NCBI GenBank assembly: GCA_946011705.1
Contig: CAMGCA010000130.1
Span: 1-6,297 of the forward strand
From: an uncultured Clostridia bacterium
Lineage (GTDB): Bacteria; Bacillota; Clostridia; Oscillospirales; Oscillospiraceae
DNA: 6,297 nucleotides
Direction of reading: 5' to 3'
Shown here: piece after piece, positions 5,741 through 6,297 of the stretch
How the letters are laid out: each line of letters starts with the position of its first letter
How positions within the stretch are numbered: position 1 is the first letter of the stretch
Notes under the pieces: model-generated
The model's database searches: none
What the model saw: only the letters and a program-made list of their open reading frames with translations
What the model was told of the DNA's origin: nothing
Translations under genes and position numbers: made by a program

Positions 5741-6297
5741 ATGAAGGAAATAAACCTGACAGAGGGATCCATCTTTCAAAAGCTTCTTCGCTTTTCCCTG
5801 CCCATGATCGCGGGAAATCTTCTGCAGCAGATTTACAATTTAGTGGACACGCTGATCGTCGGCAGATACATCGGCGCGGACGCGCTGGCGGCGGTGGGTT
5901 CCGCCTACACGCTGATGATCTTTATCACCTCCATCATCATCGGCCTGTGCATGGGCAGCGGCGCTTTCTTTTCGGCGGATTTCGGCGCCGGAGAGGAAGG
6001 GAGGCTCCGGGAGGATATTCAGCTTTCCTTCTGGTTCATTCTGACAGTATCGGTGGGAATCTATCTGCTGATCTACCCCGGAATAGGGCCAATTCTCAGG
6101 CTGCTGCACACCCCTCCAGAGCTGATGGGGATGACCCGGGACTATGTGTCGGTAGTCTATGTGGGAATCGGCTTTGTTTTCCTCTACAATTTCTTCTCCT
6201 GCCTGCTGCGGGCAATGGGCAATTCCATAGTTCCCCTGCTTTTTCTGGCGGTTTCCGCCGGAATGAATATCGTTCTGGATATCTGGTTTGTCGTGGG
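5741..6297 (+). CDS. MATE family efflux transporter, 5' part only
   Basis: The first 185 codons of a MATE (multidrug and toxic compound extrusion) antiporter are present; the family is usually about 450 residues, so the gene runs past the window end. These inner-membrane proteins export cationic drugs or metabolites in exchange for Na+ or H+. Residues 7-45 carry the family signature: TEGSIFQKLLRFSLP, then QQIYNLVDTLIVGRYIG (29-45). ALAAVGSAYTLM (48-59) and MGSGAFFSADFGAGE (70-84) follow, and LLRAMGNSIVPLLF (about 157-170) is the typical start of helix 5. Several hydrophobic helices are evident. The start has GGAG (5731-5734) 6 nt upstream. No clear promoter is seen; TTGACC (5658-5663) lacks a -10 partner. 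Its substrate is unknown, and it may be unrelated to the AOR genes. Confidence 0.92.
   Translation, partial: MKEINLTEGSIFQKLLRFSLPMIAGNLLQQIYNLVDTLIVGRYIGADALAAVGSAYTLMIFITSIIIGLCMGSGAFFSADFGAGEEGRLREDIQLSFWFILTVSVGIYLLIYPGIGPILRLLHTPPELMGMTRDYVSVVYVGIGFVFLYNFFSCLLRAMGNSIVPLLFLAVSAGMNIVLDIWFVV

Overview
The window looks like chromosomal DNA of an anaerobic, GC-rich Firmicute, probably a gut clostridium of the Oscillospirales type. This is inferred from strong AAAGGAG-type ribosome binding sites, GC-rich codon use, an ECF-type vitamin transporter S component, a tungsten-type aldehyde ferredoxin oxidoreductase (AOR), and a REP-like palindromic repeat between genes. The species cannot be fixed from the sequence. 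All recognised genes lie on the + strand.

Region 1 (1-3298) is a thiamine (vitamin B1) locus: the 3' end of thiE (thiamine-phosphate synthase), a 317-bp gap, thiW (membrane S component for thiazole-type precursor uptake), thiD (HMP/HMP-P kinase) and thiC (HMP-P synthase). ThiC makes HMP-P, ThiD phosphorylates it, ThiW probably imports the thiazole half, and ThiE joins the halves. No thiazole synthesis genes (thiG, thiH, thiF) are seen, which fits thiazole salvage. The thiE-thiW gap holds a palindromic repeat (about 287-362) and a leader with mutually exclusive hairpins followed by a T-tract (about 411-572). The leader looks like a transcription attenuator and does not match the TPP riboswitch consensus.

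The most striking anomaly is in thiC. An in-frame TAG (3212-3214) cuts the reading frame just before the C-terminal Fe-S cluster motif. The remaining 27 codons continue in the same frame, still encode a recognisable CGKFCAVRSMNK-type tail, and end with TAA at 3296-3298. The tail's cysteine spacing is also unusual.

A perfect 13-bp inverted repeat (3306-3338) separates the thiamine locus from region 2 (3381-5574). Region 2 has its own sigma70-like promoter, an AOR-family gene and a MoaD-like sulfur carrier gene that overlap by 4 bp (ATGA). This is a typical pairing of a pterin-dependent oxidoreductase with the small protein that supplies the dithiolene sulfur for its cofactor.

Region 3 (5575-6297) starts with a 166-bp gap holding a compact nested inverted-repeat structure without a T-tract. 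It is followed by the first 185 codons of a MATE-family multidrug/cation antiporter that runs off the window end.
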